This document shows, one piece after another, positions 1 through 6,793 of a DNA stretch of 17,465 bases. Source of the DNA: DATLAN01 sp035527455 (GTDB lineage: Bacteria > Planctomycetota > Planctomycetia > Pirellulales > Thermoguttaceae); contig DATLAN010000464.1 in assembly GCA_035527455.1 (NCBI GenBank), positions 1 through 17,465 of the forward strand. The letters are read 5' to 3'. Under the pieces are notes generated by a model, which saw nothing but the letters and a program-made list of their open reading frames with translations, had not been told where the DNA came from and ran no database searches. Position 1 is the stretch's first letter, and every line of letters begins with the position of its first letter. A program made the translations under genes and the position numbers.

Positions 1-31
1 ACGCTGCAGTGAACAACGCCGAAGGCGTTCG

Positions 32-214
32 ACAACAAAGCCCAGGGTCGCGCAGCGCACCCTGGGACGTGAGGCCATCAAATGCCTTGAAACCCCGAAG
101 GGGTTTCACAGAACGGAAGCAACGCCCAAGTCCTGTAAAACCCCTTCGGGGTTTCCGGGGTCATCGTGCGACTCTTCGTCCCAGGGTGCGCTGCGCGACC
201 CTGGGCTTTGTTGT
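32..214. repeat. Nested inverted-repeat element with 38-bp perfect arms
   Basis: The arms at 32-69 and 177-214 are exact reverse complements over 38 bases. Each arm is itself a near-palindrome, with CCCAGGGT and ACCCTGGG around a 10-base centre. Between them sit two hairpins with three-base GAA or TTC loops: nine-base stems at 88-108 and seven-base stems at 138-154. Two more hairpins of the same design flank the element, at 15-29 and 218-230. No protein is supported here. The structure resembles a MITE- or REP-like cassette. No transposase lies nearby and no target-site duplication is evident. Confidence 0.85.
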
Positions 215-303
215 GAAACCGCTTCGCGGTACCGTTGCGAAATCGAACGTATTCTGGCGTCCAGACGCGAGGCTCGTTTCTGCGCGGATTCTTGGACAAA
301 CTA

Positions 304-1005
304 ATGACTGAACCAACCGTCGCAATCCGGGCAAGAGGACTGTCGAGGCTCTTCGGCAACCGGCTCGTGCTGCACCGGGTCGATCTGGACGTGGCCGAAG
401 GGCAGAGCGTCGCGCTGACCGGGGCCAACGGTGCGGGCAAGACGACCCTGTTGCGTTGCCTGGCCTCGGTGTTGCGGCCCAATACGGGCGAGGTTCGCTG
501 GTTCGGGCAATTGGCGACGGCCGATCCGTCCACGCGCCGGTCGATCGCCATGGTGTCGCACGAGAGCTTCCTCTACCCGCACTTGACGCTGCGCGAGAAC
601 CTGATCTTCGCCGGCCGGATGTGCGACGTCGGCGAACCCACCCGGCGGGCCGACGAACTGCTGGCCCGGATCGATCTCAGCGGCCACGCCCACCGGCTGC
701 CGCCGCAGATTTCCAGGGGCATGCGTCAACGGGTGGCCGTGGCGCGAGCGTTGGTCCACCAGCCGCGGATCCTCTTGCTCGACGAGCCGTTTTCCGGTCT
801 CGACGCGCGGGGAACCGACTGGCTCCTCGGCCTGCTCCAGGGCCTGCACGCCCGGGGACGAACCCTTTGCTTCGCCACCCACGACCAAGAAAAGGTCCGA
901 CGCCTGGCCGACCGCGTGCTCGAACTGCGATCGGGGCGAGTAGAAGAAGTCGCCGTTGACGAAAGTTCCGTGTCCGAAGAAGCCCCCGCGTTGCGAGCCG
1001 CCTGA
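304..1005 (+). CDS. ccmA: CcmA-like ABC transporter ATPase (heme exporter)
   Basis: This is a cytoplasmic ATPase that would pair with CcmB (and CcmC) in System I cytochrome c maturation, where it powers release of heme-loaded chaperone. The 233-residue product has Walker A GANGAGKTT at residues 40-48 and a signature helix around SRGMRQR at 137-143. Walker B RILLLDEP lies at 155-162 with D160 and E161, and an H-loop follows in FATHDQ near 200. The usual Q-loop glutamine is replaced by His86, which as I recall is common in CcmA. The ATG at 304 is chosen because the family-like sequence starts there; an in-frame TTG at 235 would add 23 unrelated residues next to the repeat element. No strong ribosome binding site is visible. 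The call rests on motifs plus the ccmB-ccmC-ccmD order. Confidence 0.9.
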   Translation: MTEPTVAIRARGLSRLFGNRLVLHRVDLDVAEGQSVALTGANGAGKTTLLRCLASVLRPNTGEVRWFGQLATADPSTRRSIAMVSHESFLYPHLTLRENLIFAGRMCDVGEPTRRADELLARIDLSGHAHRLPPQISRGMRQRVAVARALVHQPRILLLDEPFSGLDARGTDWLLGLLQGLHARGRTLCFATHDQEKVRRLADRVLELRSGRVEEVAVDESSVSEEAPALRAA

Positions 1006-1012
1006 AAGGGAG
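1005..1012 (+). promoter_or_regulatory. Ribosome binding site deciding the ccmB start
   Basis: AAAGGGAG overlaps the ccmA stop codon and lies 9 bases before the GTG at 1022. It favours that GTG over the in-frame ATG at 956, which would lie deep inside ccmA. Confidence 0.7.
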
Positions 1013-1021
1013 AAAACACGC

Positions 1022-1693
1022 GTGGCAGCCAAGCTCTGGTGGATGATTCACAAGGACCTGATTTCCGAATGCCGGGCCCGGCTGGTCTGGCCGGCGATGC
1101 TCCTGCTGGGCGTCGTCGTGGCGGTGGTGTTCAGTGTCCAAATGGATCTGCTGCCGGAGGAGAAGCCACGGATGATCGGCGGCCTGCTTTGGCTGGCGAT
1201 CTTTTTTGCCGGCATGATGGCGATCGACCGGTCGTTTGCCGCCGAACGGGAACAAGGGTGTTGGGAGGCCTTGCGGCTTTACCCCGTCCCGCCCACGGCC
1301 GTCTACCTGGCCAAGTTGGCCGTGAACGTCATCGCTCTGGCCGCGTTGCAGTGCGTCCTCATTCCGCTGTTCGTGGCACTTTCCGACGTGCCGCTGCTGG
1401 CGTACCCCTGGGCGATGCTCCTGGTGGCGTTCTTGGGCAACCTCGGGATTGCCTCGGTGGGCACGTTGCTCAGCGCCCTGACCGGCGGAATCCGGCAGAA
1501 CGGCAACTTGCTGGTGCTGTTGGTGCTGCCGATGGTGATTCCCGTCGTGCTGGCGGCGGCCGAGGCCACGCGGCTGATTGCCCTGGGCGATTTCGGGCCC
1601 GCATGGTGGCGTTGGACCGAGTTGCTGGGGGCCTTTGCCGTGGTTTTCATCACGGCCGGAACGATTCTGTTCGATTTCGCGATCGAGGAGTGA
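1022..1693 (+). CDS. ccmB: CcmB-like heme exporter membrane subunit
   Basis: The 223-residue product is the integral-membrane partner of CcmA. It has six hydrophobic segments, roughly at residues 22-38, 52-68, 94-120, 126-150, 155-180 and 200-220. After the second segment comes a cytoplasmic loop, AAEREQGCWEALRLYPVPP, matching the charged ERxxGxxExLxxxPxP pattern of the CcmB family. Length fits the family (about 220 residues). The GTG start at 1022 has a clear AAAGGGAG site. The gene starts 16 bases after ccmA and ends 4 bases before ccmC, so the three are surely cotranscribed. Confidence 0.9.
   Translation: MAAKLWWMIHKDLISECRARLVWPAMLLLGVVVAVVFSVQMDLLPEEKPRMIGGLLWLAIFFAGMMAIDRSFAAEREQGCWEALRLYPVPPTAVYLAKLAVNVIALAALQCVLIPLFVALSDVPLLAYPWAMLLVAFLGNLGIASVGTLLSALTGGIRQNGNLLVLLVLPMVIPVVLAAAEATRLIALGDFGPAWWRWTELLGAFAVVFITAGTILFDFAIEE
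1686..1690 (+). promoter_or_regulatory. Ribosome binding site for ccmC inside the ccmB 3' end
   Basis: AGGAG lies in the last codons of ccmB, 7 bases before the GTG at 1698. A second in-frame GTG at 1713 comes from a tandem duplication and has no comparable site, so 1698 is preferred. Confidence 0.65.
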
Positions 1694-1721
1694 CGCTGTG
1701 CAAACAGACGCTGTGCAAACA
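1692..1721 (+). repeat. 15-bp perfect tandem duplication over the ccmC start
   Basis: GACGCTGTGCAAACA occurs twice head-to-tail, at 1692-1706 and 1707-1721. Each copy contains a GTG, giving two in-frame candidate starts and a repeated peptide (VQTDAVQT) at the N-terminus. The first copy also supplies part of the ccmB stop codon. It looks like a recent slippage duplication that left the reading frame intact. Confidence 0.9.
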
Positions 1722-2405
1722 ACCGGCGAGAAAACGGCCCGCGGCGAAATCCTCCTGCACGTCCTCGTGGGCGCTTTGGTGACGGCCGCAGTGTTGGCGA
1801 TCTGCCTGTTCGCCCCCACCGAGAAGACCATGGGCGACGCACAGCGGATCGTGTACATCCACGTCTCGGTGGCCTGGCTCGGTCTGCTGGGTTTCATCGT
1901 GATGGCCGTCTGCGGCGTGCTGTATCTGCTGCGGCGCAACCTGGCGTGGGACCAGTGGTCGCAAGCCGCCGCGGAGTTGGGCTGGCTCTGCTGCGGGCTG
2001 ACCTTGGTGACCGGATCGCTCTGGGCCCGGGCGGCGTGGGATACGTGGTGGACCTGGGACCCGAGGCTCACGACCTCCTTCATCCTCTGGATGCTTTATT
2101 GCGGATATCTGCTGATGCGTGCCGGCATCGACGACGCCCACCAGCGTGCCCGTGTCGGGGCCGTGCTGGCGATCGTGGGCATGCTCGACGTGCCGCTGGT
2201 CGCCGTGGCCGCGCGGTGGTTTCGGGGCATGCACCCGGCCGCGCCGACGATGGACCCGACGATGCGGGCCGTGCTGCTGTCGAGCGTCGTGGGTTTCACT
2301 GCGTTGTTTGCCGTCTTGCTCGTCCGACGCCGCGCACAATTGCGACTGGAGCATATGCTGGACGCCCTGCAACGACGGATCGACCTGAACCAACTCGAAC
2401 TGTAA
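1698..2405 (+). CDS. ccmC: CcmC-like heme-handling membrane protein
   Basis: CcmC binds heme with its periplasmic tryptophan-rich motif and passes it to CcmE. The 235-residue product has about six membrane segments. It carries the diagnostic motif WDTWWTWDPRLT at residues 114-125. The two histidines expected as axial heme ligands appear to be His55, in YIHVSVAW, and His179, in FRGMHPA. The C-terminal tail after the last segment (about 206-235) is charged and probably cytoplasmic. The start is GTG 1698, supported by AGGAG at 1686-1690; GTG 1713 is possible and would remove five duplicated residues. It lies four bases after ccmB and belongs to the same operon. Confidence 0.92.
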   Translation: MQTDAVQTTGEKTARGEILLHVLVGALVTAAVLAICLFAPTEKTMGDAQRIVYIHVSVAWLGLLGFIVMAVCGVLYLLRRNLAWDQWSQAAAELGWLCCGLTLVTGSLWARAAWDTWWTWDPRLTTSFILWMLYCGYLLMRAGIDDAHQRARVGAVLAIVGMLDVPLVAVAARWFRGMHPAAPTMDPTMRAVLLSSVVGFTALFAVLLVRRRAQLRLEHMLDALQRRIDLNQLEL

Positions 2406-2412
2406 GCGGCAA

Positions 2413-2501
2413 GTCGAAAATGGGGACTGGCTCCGGGCCGTGTTTCGGCTCCGAACTCGCGAAAAACGGATGGCGGCCCGGTGCCTGTCCCCTTTTTCGA
2501 C
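2413..2501. repeat. Long imperfect inverted repeat between ccmC and ccmD
   Basis: The arms at 2413-2440 and 2474-2501 match as reverse complements at 25 of 28 positions. The three mismatches would all be T opposite T in a folded transcript. The arm core is GGGGAC followed by CCGGGCCG, and the centre is 33 bases. The element begins 8 bases after the ccmC stop and ends 37 bases before the ccmD start. It could form a strong RNA hairpin inside the operon message, but there is no T-run that would make it a classical terminator. Confidence 0.8.
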
Positions 2502-2538
2502 GCCCGCGCAAAGAGGAAAACAAGACAAAGGACTCGTC

Positions 2539-2703
2539 ATGGGTGCATTCGCCGCCGCCTACTCGATCGTTTGGATCGCCGTGTTGTTGTACGTCTGGCG
2601 GCTCGGCCGCAGGCAGCGCCGCTTGCTGCGGACGGTCGAGGCCTTGCGGTTACAACTCGAACAGTCCCCAGACCGGGAGAACCCCGGTTCGAAAGCGGCC
2701 TAG
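2539..2703 (+). CDS. ccmD: CcmD-like small membrane protein
   Basis: The 54-residue product has one membrane segment (about residues 4-20, AFAAAYSIVWIAVLLYVW). A basic stretch RLGRRQRR and a short amphipathic helix follow. This is the layout of CcmD, which stabilises the CcmABC-CcmE complex. Sequence identity in this family is low, so the call rests on size, topology and position after ccmC. The ATG at 2539 is chosen because AAAGGA at 2527-2532 precedes it by six bases; an earlier in-frame ATG at 2440 lies inside the inverted repeat and would add unrelated residues. Its stop codon is the first three bases of the next palindromic element. Confidence 0.7.
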   Translation: MGAFAAAYSIVWIAVLLYVWRLGRRQRRLLRTVEALRLQLEQSPDRENPGSKAA

Positions 2704-2836
2704 CCGGGATTATTCATGACCCCGGGAATTGCGTGACACACTGTCGTAGCCACGTTCGCCAGAACGTGGTCGTAACCCGTGGGTACGCTCCACGTTCTGG
2801 CGAACGTAGCTACAAGCCTATGAATAATCCGGCCTA
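2701..2836. repeat. Composite palindromic element after ccmD
   Basis: Outer arms at 2701-2717 and 2820-2836 match as reverse complements at 15 of 17 positions, sharing the core ATTATTCAT. Inside, arms at 2746-2769 and 2790-2813 match at 23 of 24 around a 20-base centre, with the core ACGTTCGCCAGAACGTGG. The element is about 136 bases and MITE-like. Its first three bases are the TAG stop of ccmD. It fills most of the 186-base gap before the next gene. Confidence 0.8.
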
Positions 2837-2889
2837 GCGCACCAACGCCGCACGCAAACCACACGCACATCCCAACAAGGAAAACCAAA

Positions 2890-3948
2890 GTGCTCCTCCC
2901 AAACCTCGCGCTGGCAGCGCTGTTGGCCCTGCCGGGCCAGTCATCCCAACCAGGCGGCGCCGTCGGCGGCGTGGTCGTGAACGCTTCTGATGGCGAAACG
3001 CCGGCCGGCCGCACCGAGGTCGTCTTGCGGATGCAGGTGGGCAAAGAGGTCATCTTCCTGGACGAGACGACCACGGACGAGCGGGGCAGATACCTCTTCC
3101 AGAATCTGCGTTTGGGCACGAATCTCACTTATCTTCCCGGGGCCAGCCGCCAGGGCGTACACTATCCCGGCCCGCGGATCCAACTCACCGCCGAGCGGCC
3201 CGACGCGTTCGCCCGGTTGAAGGTCCACGACGCCGTCGAGCAGCCCAACCCGCTGGTCGTCCTTCGGCACGAGATCGAGATCCGCCCCCAGCCCGGCGCG
3301 CTCAGCGTGACCGAATCGATGTTGGTGGACAACCCCACGCAATCCACCTACATCGGCCGCCCGGCCCATGACGGCGGCGAACCGGTCACGATGCAACTGT
3401 CGATCCCCCCCGACTTCGAACGCACCACGTTCCACGAAGAGTTCTTCGGGCGGCGCTTCGCGTTGATCGATCGGAAGCTCGTCACCGGCATCCCGTGGAC
3501 TCCGGGCCAGCGGGAATTGAAGTTCACGTACTTGTTGCCCAACGCGCAGAAGCACCGCATCTGGGAGCGGCCGCTCGATCTGCCCTGCTCGCAGGTCCGC
3601 GTGCGCATTCGCACCGACGACGCCGACGCGGTCTCCTGCACGCTCCCGCAGAAGTCCGTCCAGCGGCTTGACGAGGCGTACGAAGTGGTCTTCGAGTCCA
3701 ACGGGGAAACGCTGCCGGCCGCAGAAGTGATCCGCCTCGAGTTGGGCAGCCTGCCGGTGCCGTGGATGACGTCCGCCCGCTGGGTGGCGGTGGTCGCGTT
3801 GGTGCTTCTGATCGCCGGGGTGAGTTTCGTGATGCTCCGCCGCCGGAGTGTCGCGCGCCGGACGCGTGAAGCAGAACGGCCGGCCGGGCATCGCGACCCG
3901 GCAATCCCCGAGAAGCAGCGAAAATCGTCAACTCGCCGGGCCGCTTGA
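2890..3948 (+). CDS. Membrane-anchored protein with carboxypeptidase-regulatory-like domain
   Basis: The 352-residue product starts with a hydrophobic stretch (about 2-16) that may be a signal sequence, although it lacks basic residues before it. Residues about 22-110 look like a beta-sandwich of the carboxypeptidase-regulatory/Cna-B type (GGVVVNASDGETPAGRTEV, then DERGRYLFQNL). A second beta-rich region follows (about 115-290). A single membrane helix lies at about 298-317 (VAVVALVLLIAGVSFVML), followed by an arginine-rich cytoplasmic tail. This predicts an extracytoplasmic protein held by its C-terminus. The GTG start at 2890 has AAGGA about eight bases upstream. It follows the ccm genes on the same strand, so a role in cytochrome maturation or assembly is possible but unproven. 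It has no heme-binding CcmE motif. Confidence 0.65.
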   Translation: MLLPNLALAALLALPGQSSQPGGAVGGVVVNASDGETPAGRTEVVLRMQVGKEVIFLDETTTDERGRYLFQNLRLGTNLTYLPGASRQGVHYPGPRIQLTAERPDAFARLKVHDAVEQPNPLVVLRHEIEIRPQPGALSVTESMLVDNPTQSTYIGRPAHDGGEPVTMQLSIPPDFERTTFHEEFFGRRFALIDRKLVTGIPWTPGQRELKFTYLLPNAQKHRIWERPLDLPCSQVRVRIRTDDADAVSCTLPQKSVQRLDEAYEVVFESNGETLPAAEVIRLELGSLPVPWMTSARWVAVVALVLLIAGVSFVMLRRRSVARRTREAERPAGHRDPAIPEKQRKSSTRRAA

Positions 3949-4671
3949 GTCGCTTGCCGGATCAGTTGGCTCGCTCGGTTCCGTCTCACGGGGCTCCGAC
4001 TCGATCGGCTTCAACGACCGCAGCAGCGCATAGAATTCCTCTTCATGCTCGGTCACCACTTCCCGAGGCCCGTAACACTTGACGAATCCCTGTTGCGAGC
4101 CCAGCGGGATGATCGCGCCGAGCATGCGATAGTCTTCTTGGATCGCCACGGGAGCGAATCCGCCTTGCTGCTCGTTGTAGGCCCCCGAAAAATCGACGAC
4201 CACCACCGAGACTCCTGCGATGTCGAGGTTCGTTCGCAACTCCTGGTCCGGTTTGCCGCCGAAGTAGAGGTTGCGCCAACGGGTGATGTTCGGATCGATG
4301 CCCCCCATCGCCACGCTGATGGTCAGCCGCCAGCTAGCCGTTTCCTCGGTGGCGTCTTGCAGCCGATACTCCGCCCGCACGAATCCCGAGCGGGGCTCTT
4401 CGCCGACCCAACCCGCCGGCGCCTGCATCGAGTCGATATCCACCGTCGGGCCGTCGGTCGCTGCCACGTCGCTACCCGGCGGCATTCCCGGCGGCATTCC
4501 CGGCGGCATCCCGTGGAATGATCCGGGCGGGCTCATCCTACCTGTCGTCGTTTTCTCGGGCGACTCGGCAGGCTCCTCCGCCAGCTTGACCTGCTTGGTG
4601 GGCTGCCGGGTATCCCCACAGCCGGCCAGCAACAACACACACGAAATACCGGCAATCATCCGACCAATCAC
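3928..4671 (-). CDS. Lipoprotein of unknown function with MPPG repeats
   Basis: The 247-residue product begins with a lipoprotein signal ending in LLAGC (Cys18). A low-complexity linker contains three GMPP units near residues 54-65. The folded part (about 78-220) includes NITRWRNLYFGG and VDFSGAYN. It continues with DYRMLGAIIPLGSQQGFVKCYGP and ends in EFYALLRSLKP. From memory this pattern recurs in planctomycete lipoproteins of unknown role; I give no function. The tail is acidic and rich in S, E, P and T. The start is GTG at 4671, with GGGGAG six bases before it. Its last 21 bases overlap the 3' end of the convergent gene at 2890-3948. Confidence 0.75.
   Translation of the reverse strand: MIGRMIAGISCVLLLAGCGDTRQPTKQVKLAEEPAESPEKTTTGRMSPPGSFHGMPPGMPPGMPPGSDVAATDGPTVDIDSMQAPAGWVGEEPRSGFVRAEYRLQDATEETASWRLTISVAMGGIDPNITRWRNLYFGGKPDQELRTNLDIAGVSVVVVDFSGAYNEQQGGFAPVAIQEDYRMLGAIIPLGSQQGFVKCYGPREVVTEHEEEFYALLRSLKPIESEPRETEPSEPTDPASDSSGPAS
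4478..4513 (-). repeat. 12-bp coding tandem repeat (three units)
   Basis: Three consecutive units resembling GGCGGCATTCCC (plus strand) encode the Met-Pro-Pro-Gly run of the lipoprotein. The third unit has diverged slightly. Confidence 0.85.
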
Positions 4672-4819
4672 GATTTGCTCCCCGCACCCGAAATGCCCGA
4701 ATTCTTACCCCCCGCCGCCCCATGAAACACTGAATCTTACAGTCCTCGGGCGTGAAGTCAACCGGCGGGCACTTCGCCGAGACCACCGATCGCTCACCAC
4801 TCGCCGGCGAGAACGACGC

Positions 4820-6214
4820 TCACCGGCTGAGGACGGCGTGCGCCTCTTCCAGGCCCAGGCGTTTCATCTTCTTGTAGAGCGTGGTGCGGTTGATGCCCAG
4901 CGCTTCGGCCGTGGCGTGGCGGTTCCAGAGGTGCTCCTCGAGCACCTCGCGGATGATCTGGCGTTCGGGGCCTTCCATCGCTTCCTTGAGCGTGTGGGTG
5001 CCGATCGGGCCCACGCCCACCGGTGCGGAATCCGCCAGTTCGCCGGGCAGGTCTTCCAGTTCGATCAGGTCGCTCTTGCCCAAGAGAACGGCCCGCTCGA
5101 TCACGTTCTGCAACTCCCGCACGTTCCCGGGCCAGCGGTAGCGCTGCAACGCGCCCATCGTCTCGTTGCTGAACCCGTGAACGCTGCGGTTGGCGTCTTC
5201 GCGGATACTGTTGAGGAAGTGTTCGGCCAAGGGCGGAATGTCGGAAATGCGGTCGCGCAGCGCCGGCAGTCCGATGTTGATCACGTTGATCCGGTAGTAG
5301 AGGTCCTGGCGGAACCGGCCCCCGGCGACCGCGGCCGAGAGGTCTTCGTTGGTGGCCAGGATCACCCGCGTATCGATCGTGAACGTTTTCGTGCCGCCGA
5401 CCTGCTCGAACTCGAGGTCTTGGAGCACCCGCAGGAGTTTGACCTGCATGGCGGGGCTGGCGGTGGCGATCTCGTCGAGGAAGATCGTGCCGCTGTCGGC
5501 CAGCTTGAACTTGCCCAGCTTCTCTCCGATCGCCCCGGTAAAAGCGCCGGCCGCGTGCCCGAAGAGTTCGCTTTCCAACAGTGTTTCGGGCAAGGCCCCG
5601 CAGGCGACTTCCACGAACGGCTTGTCGCGCCGTCCGCTGCGTTGGTGGATCGCCCGGGCGATGAGCGACTTGCCGGTGCCGCTTTCCCCGGTGATCAGCA
5701 CGGTTGCCCTGGAATCGGCCACGCTGTCGATCATGTCGTAGATCTTCAACATGCGGTGGTCGCATCCGACGATGTTGCCGGGGCTGAAGCGCATGTCGAG
5801 CTGTCTCTTGAGCCGGTCGTTCTCTTCGCGGAGTTCGCGTTGGTTCAGCGCTCGCTCGATCGCCAAATCGAGTTCTTCATCGATCAACGGTTTGGTCAGG
5901 AAGTCGAAGGCGCCCAGGCGGATGGCCTCGACGGCCGTTTCCACCGAACCGTAGCCGGTGATCATGATGACGGCCGTTTCCGGGCGTTTCCGGCGGCAGT
6001 GGCCGAGGATATCGAAACCGTCGCCGTCTTTCAGCCGGATGTCGACCAGCGCCAGATCGTAGGTCTTGCGGTCGACCGCCGCGATGGCCTCCGAAAAAGC
6101 GGCGGCCGTGTCGACCTGGTGGCCCTGATCGCGGAGCCAGTCGGCCATCGAGGTCAACACGTGACGATCGTCATCGACCAACAGCAGCGTGCCATGGTGC
6201 TTCATTTCTGCCAT
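4820..6214 (-). CDS. NtrC-family sigma-54-dependent response regulator
   Basis: The 464-residue product (from 6214) has a receiver domain (about 8-125) with acidic residues D14-D16, phospho-acceptor D58, T86 and K108. The AAA+ domain follows, with Walker A GESGTGKS at 176-183, the sigma-54 contact loop GAFTGA at 223-228 and Walker B DE at 247-248. A Fis-type helix-turn-helix ends the protein (HATAEALGINRTTLYKKMKRLGL). All key residues are present, so it should activate sigma-54 promoters when phosphorylated. The start is uncertain: ATG 6214 and ATG 6205 both suit the domain, neither has a good ribosome binding site, and the frame stays open to 6289. No histidine kinase gene is adjacent, so its signal is unknown. 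It diverges from the regulator at 6794. Confidence 0.93.
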   Translation of the reverse strand: MAEMKHHGTLLLVDDDRHVLTSMADWLRDQGHQVDTAAAFSEAIAAVDRKTYDLALVDIRLKDGDGFDILGHCRRKRPETAVIMITGYGSVETAVEAIRLGAFDFLTKPLIDEELDLAIERALNQRELREENDRLKRQLDMRFSPGNIVGCDHRMLKIYDMIDSVADSRATVLITGESGTGKSLIARAIHQRSGRRDKPFVEVACGALPETLLESELFGHAAGAFTGAIGEKLGKFKLADSGTIFLDEIATASPAMQVKLLRVLQDLEFEQVGGTKTFTIDTRVILATNEDLSAAVAGGRFRQDLYYRINVINIGLPALRDRISDIPPLAEHFLNSIREDANRSVHGFSNETMGALQRYRWPGNVRELQNVIERAVLLGKSDLIELEDLPGELADSAPVGVGPIGTHTLKEAMEGPERQIIREVLEEHLWNRHATAEALGINRTTLYKKMKRLGLEEAHAVLSR

Positions 6215-6276
6215 CCCGGTCTGCCCGCGGTTGAAGTTTCTTCTGATCTTGCCGGTTCCAGGGAGCACAAGGGGCT

Positions 6277-6324
6277 GACCGAGCGGCATGGGGACCGCCG
6301 TCGTGGGGAAGGGGCCGCTCGGTC
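6277..6324. repeat. 11-bp exact inverted repeat upstream of the NtrC-type gene
   Basis: GACCGAGCGGC at 6277-6287 and its exact reverse complement at 6314-6324 flank a 26-base centre, about 60-110 bases upstream of the chosen start. It may be an operator or a leader hairpin. If the gene starts at 6289, part of it would be coding. Confidence 0.55.
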
Positions 6325-6443
6325 TGTCGCCAAATATCTACGTCACGGGGTGAGGGAAGTCAACGCGCCGATTTCGGGATTTGGAGAAGATGGGGCGACC
6401 GATCAAAGCCTAGGTCGGCGTGGCCGTAGCCCATGGGGACAGC

Positions 6444-6471
6444 GGGGCTCGGGGCTCGGGGCTCGGGGCTC
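6444..6471. repeat. 7-bp tandem repeat, four perfect copies
   Basis: GGGGCTC is repeated four times without error. The array is bracketed by TGGGGAC at 6434-6440 and its reverse complement GTCCCCA at 6474-6480. Confidence 0.9.
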
Positions 6472-6712
6472 GAGTCCCCAGCATGATCGAACAGAGTCGA
6501 TGTACGCAGAACACCCCTAGTGCATGAACCACATAGTCCGCAAGTGGCATTTCCCCGACAATTCTGCGCAAGTTTTCTGAGAGAATTCGGCCAGTTTGGC
6601 CGCTGTTTCCGGTCCGTCACGCGACCATAAAAGGCTCTTGCCCCTCGATTTGTGGGAATTCTTTCCGGGCCGCTTTTCGGTTCAGGGGGATATTTTAATT
6701 TTTGTGGGGTAC

Positions 6713-6740
6713 TTGATGCTGCCCTCTGGTGCACTAAAAT
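6713..6740 (+). promoter_or_regulatory. Candidate sigma-70-like promoter for the NarL-type regulator
   Basis: TTGATG at 6713-6718 and TAAAAT at 6735-6740 are separated by 16 bases. An AT-rich tract at about 6690-6703 lies just upstream, where an UP element would be. It sits 54 bases before the ATG. The match is by eye only. Confidence 0.4.
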
Positions 6741-6793
6741 CGAGAGTCAACGGGCTCACCATAATACAGGGTCCTGCTTGAGGGGAGATTTCC

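Larger units (their letters stand above)
6215..6793. other. 579-bp intergenic region between divergent response regulators
   Basis: No protein is supported here. On the NtrC side there is an exact 11-base inverted repeat (6277-6287 and 6314-6324). The middle holds four copies of a 7-base tandem repeat framed by short inverted repeats. A hairpin CGGCCA-GTT-TGGCCG lies at 6588-6602. The part next to the plus-strand regulator is AT-rich, unlike the rest of the window, and holds a candidate promoter. I found no convincing sigma-54 (-24/-12) promoter. Confidence 0.7.

Noticed and set aside
32..230. CRISPR array
   Set aside because: The repeated units are inverted and few, with no regularly spaced direct repeats, and no cas genes are present.
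4271..6520. A 749-codon open frame on the plus strand
   Set aside because: It runs opposite the NtrC-type gene, which has intact receiver, AAA+ and helix-turn-helix motifs. The plus-strand translation has no recognisable domain and is typical of antisense frames in GC-rich DNA.
6541..6570. Possible sigma-54 promoter around TGGCAT near 6545
   Set aside because: There is no GC at the required spacing for the -12 element.
6360..6734. A 124-codon open frame on the minus strand in the regulator spacer
   Set aside because: It reads through the 7-base repeat array, has low-complexity sequence, no ribosome binding site and no domain.
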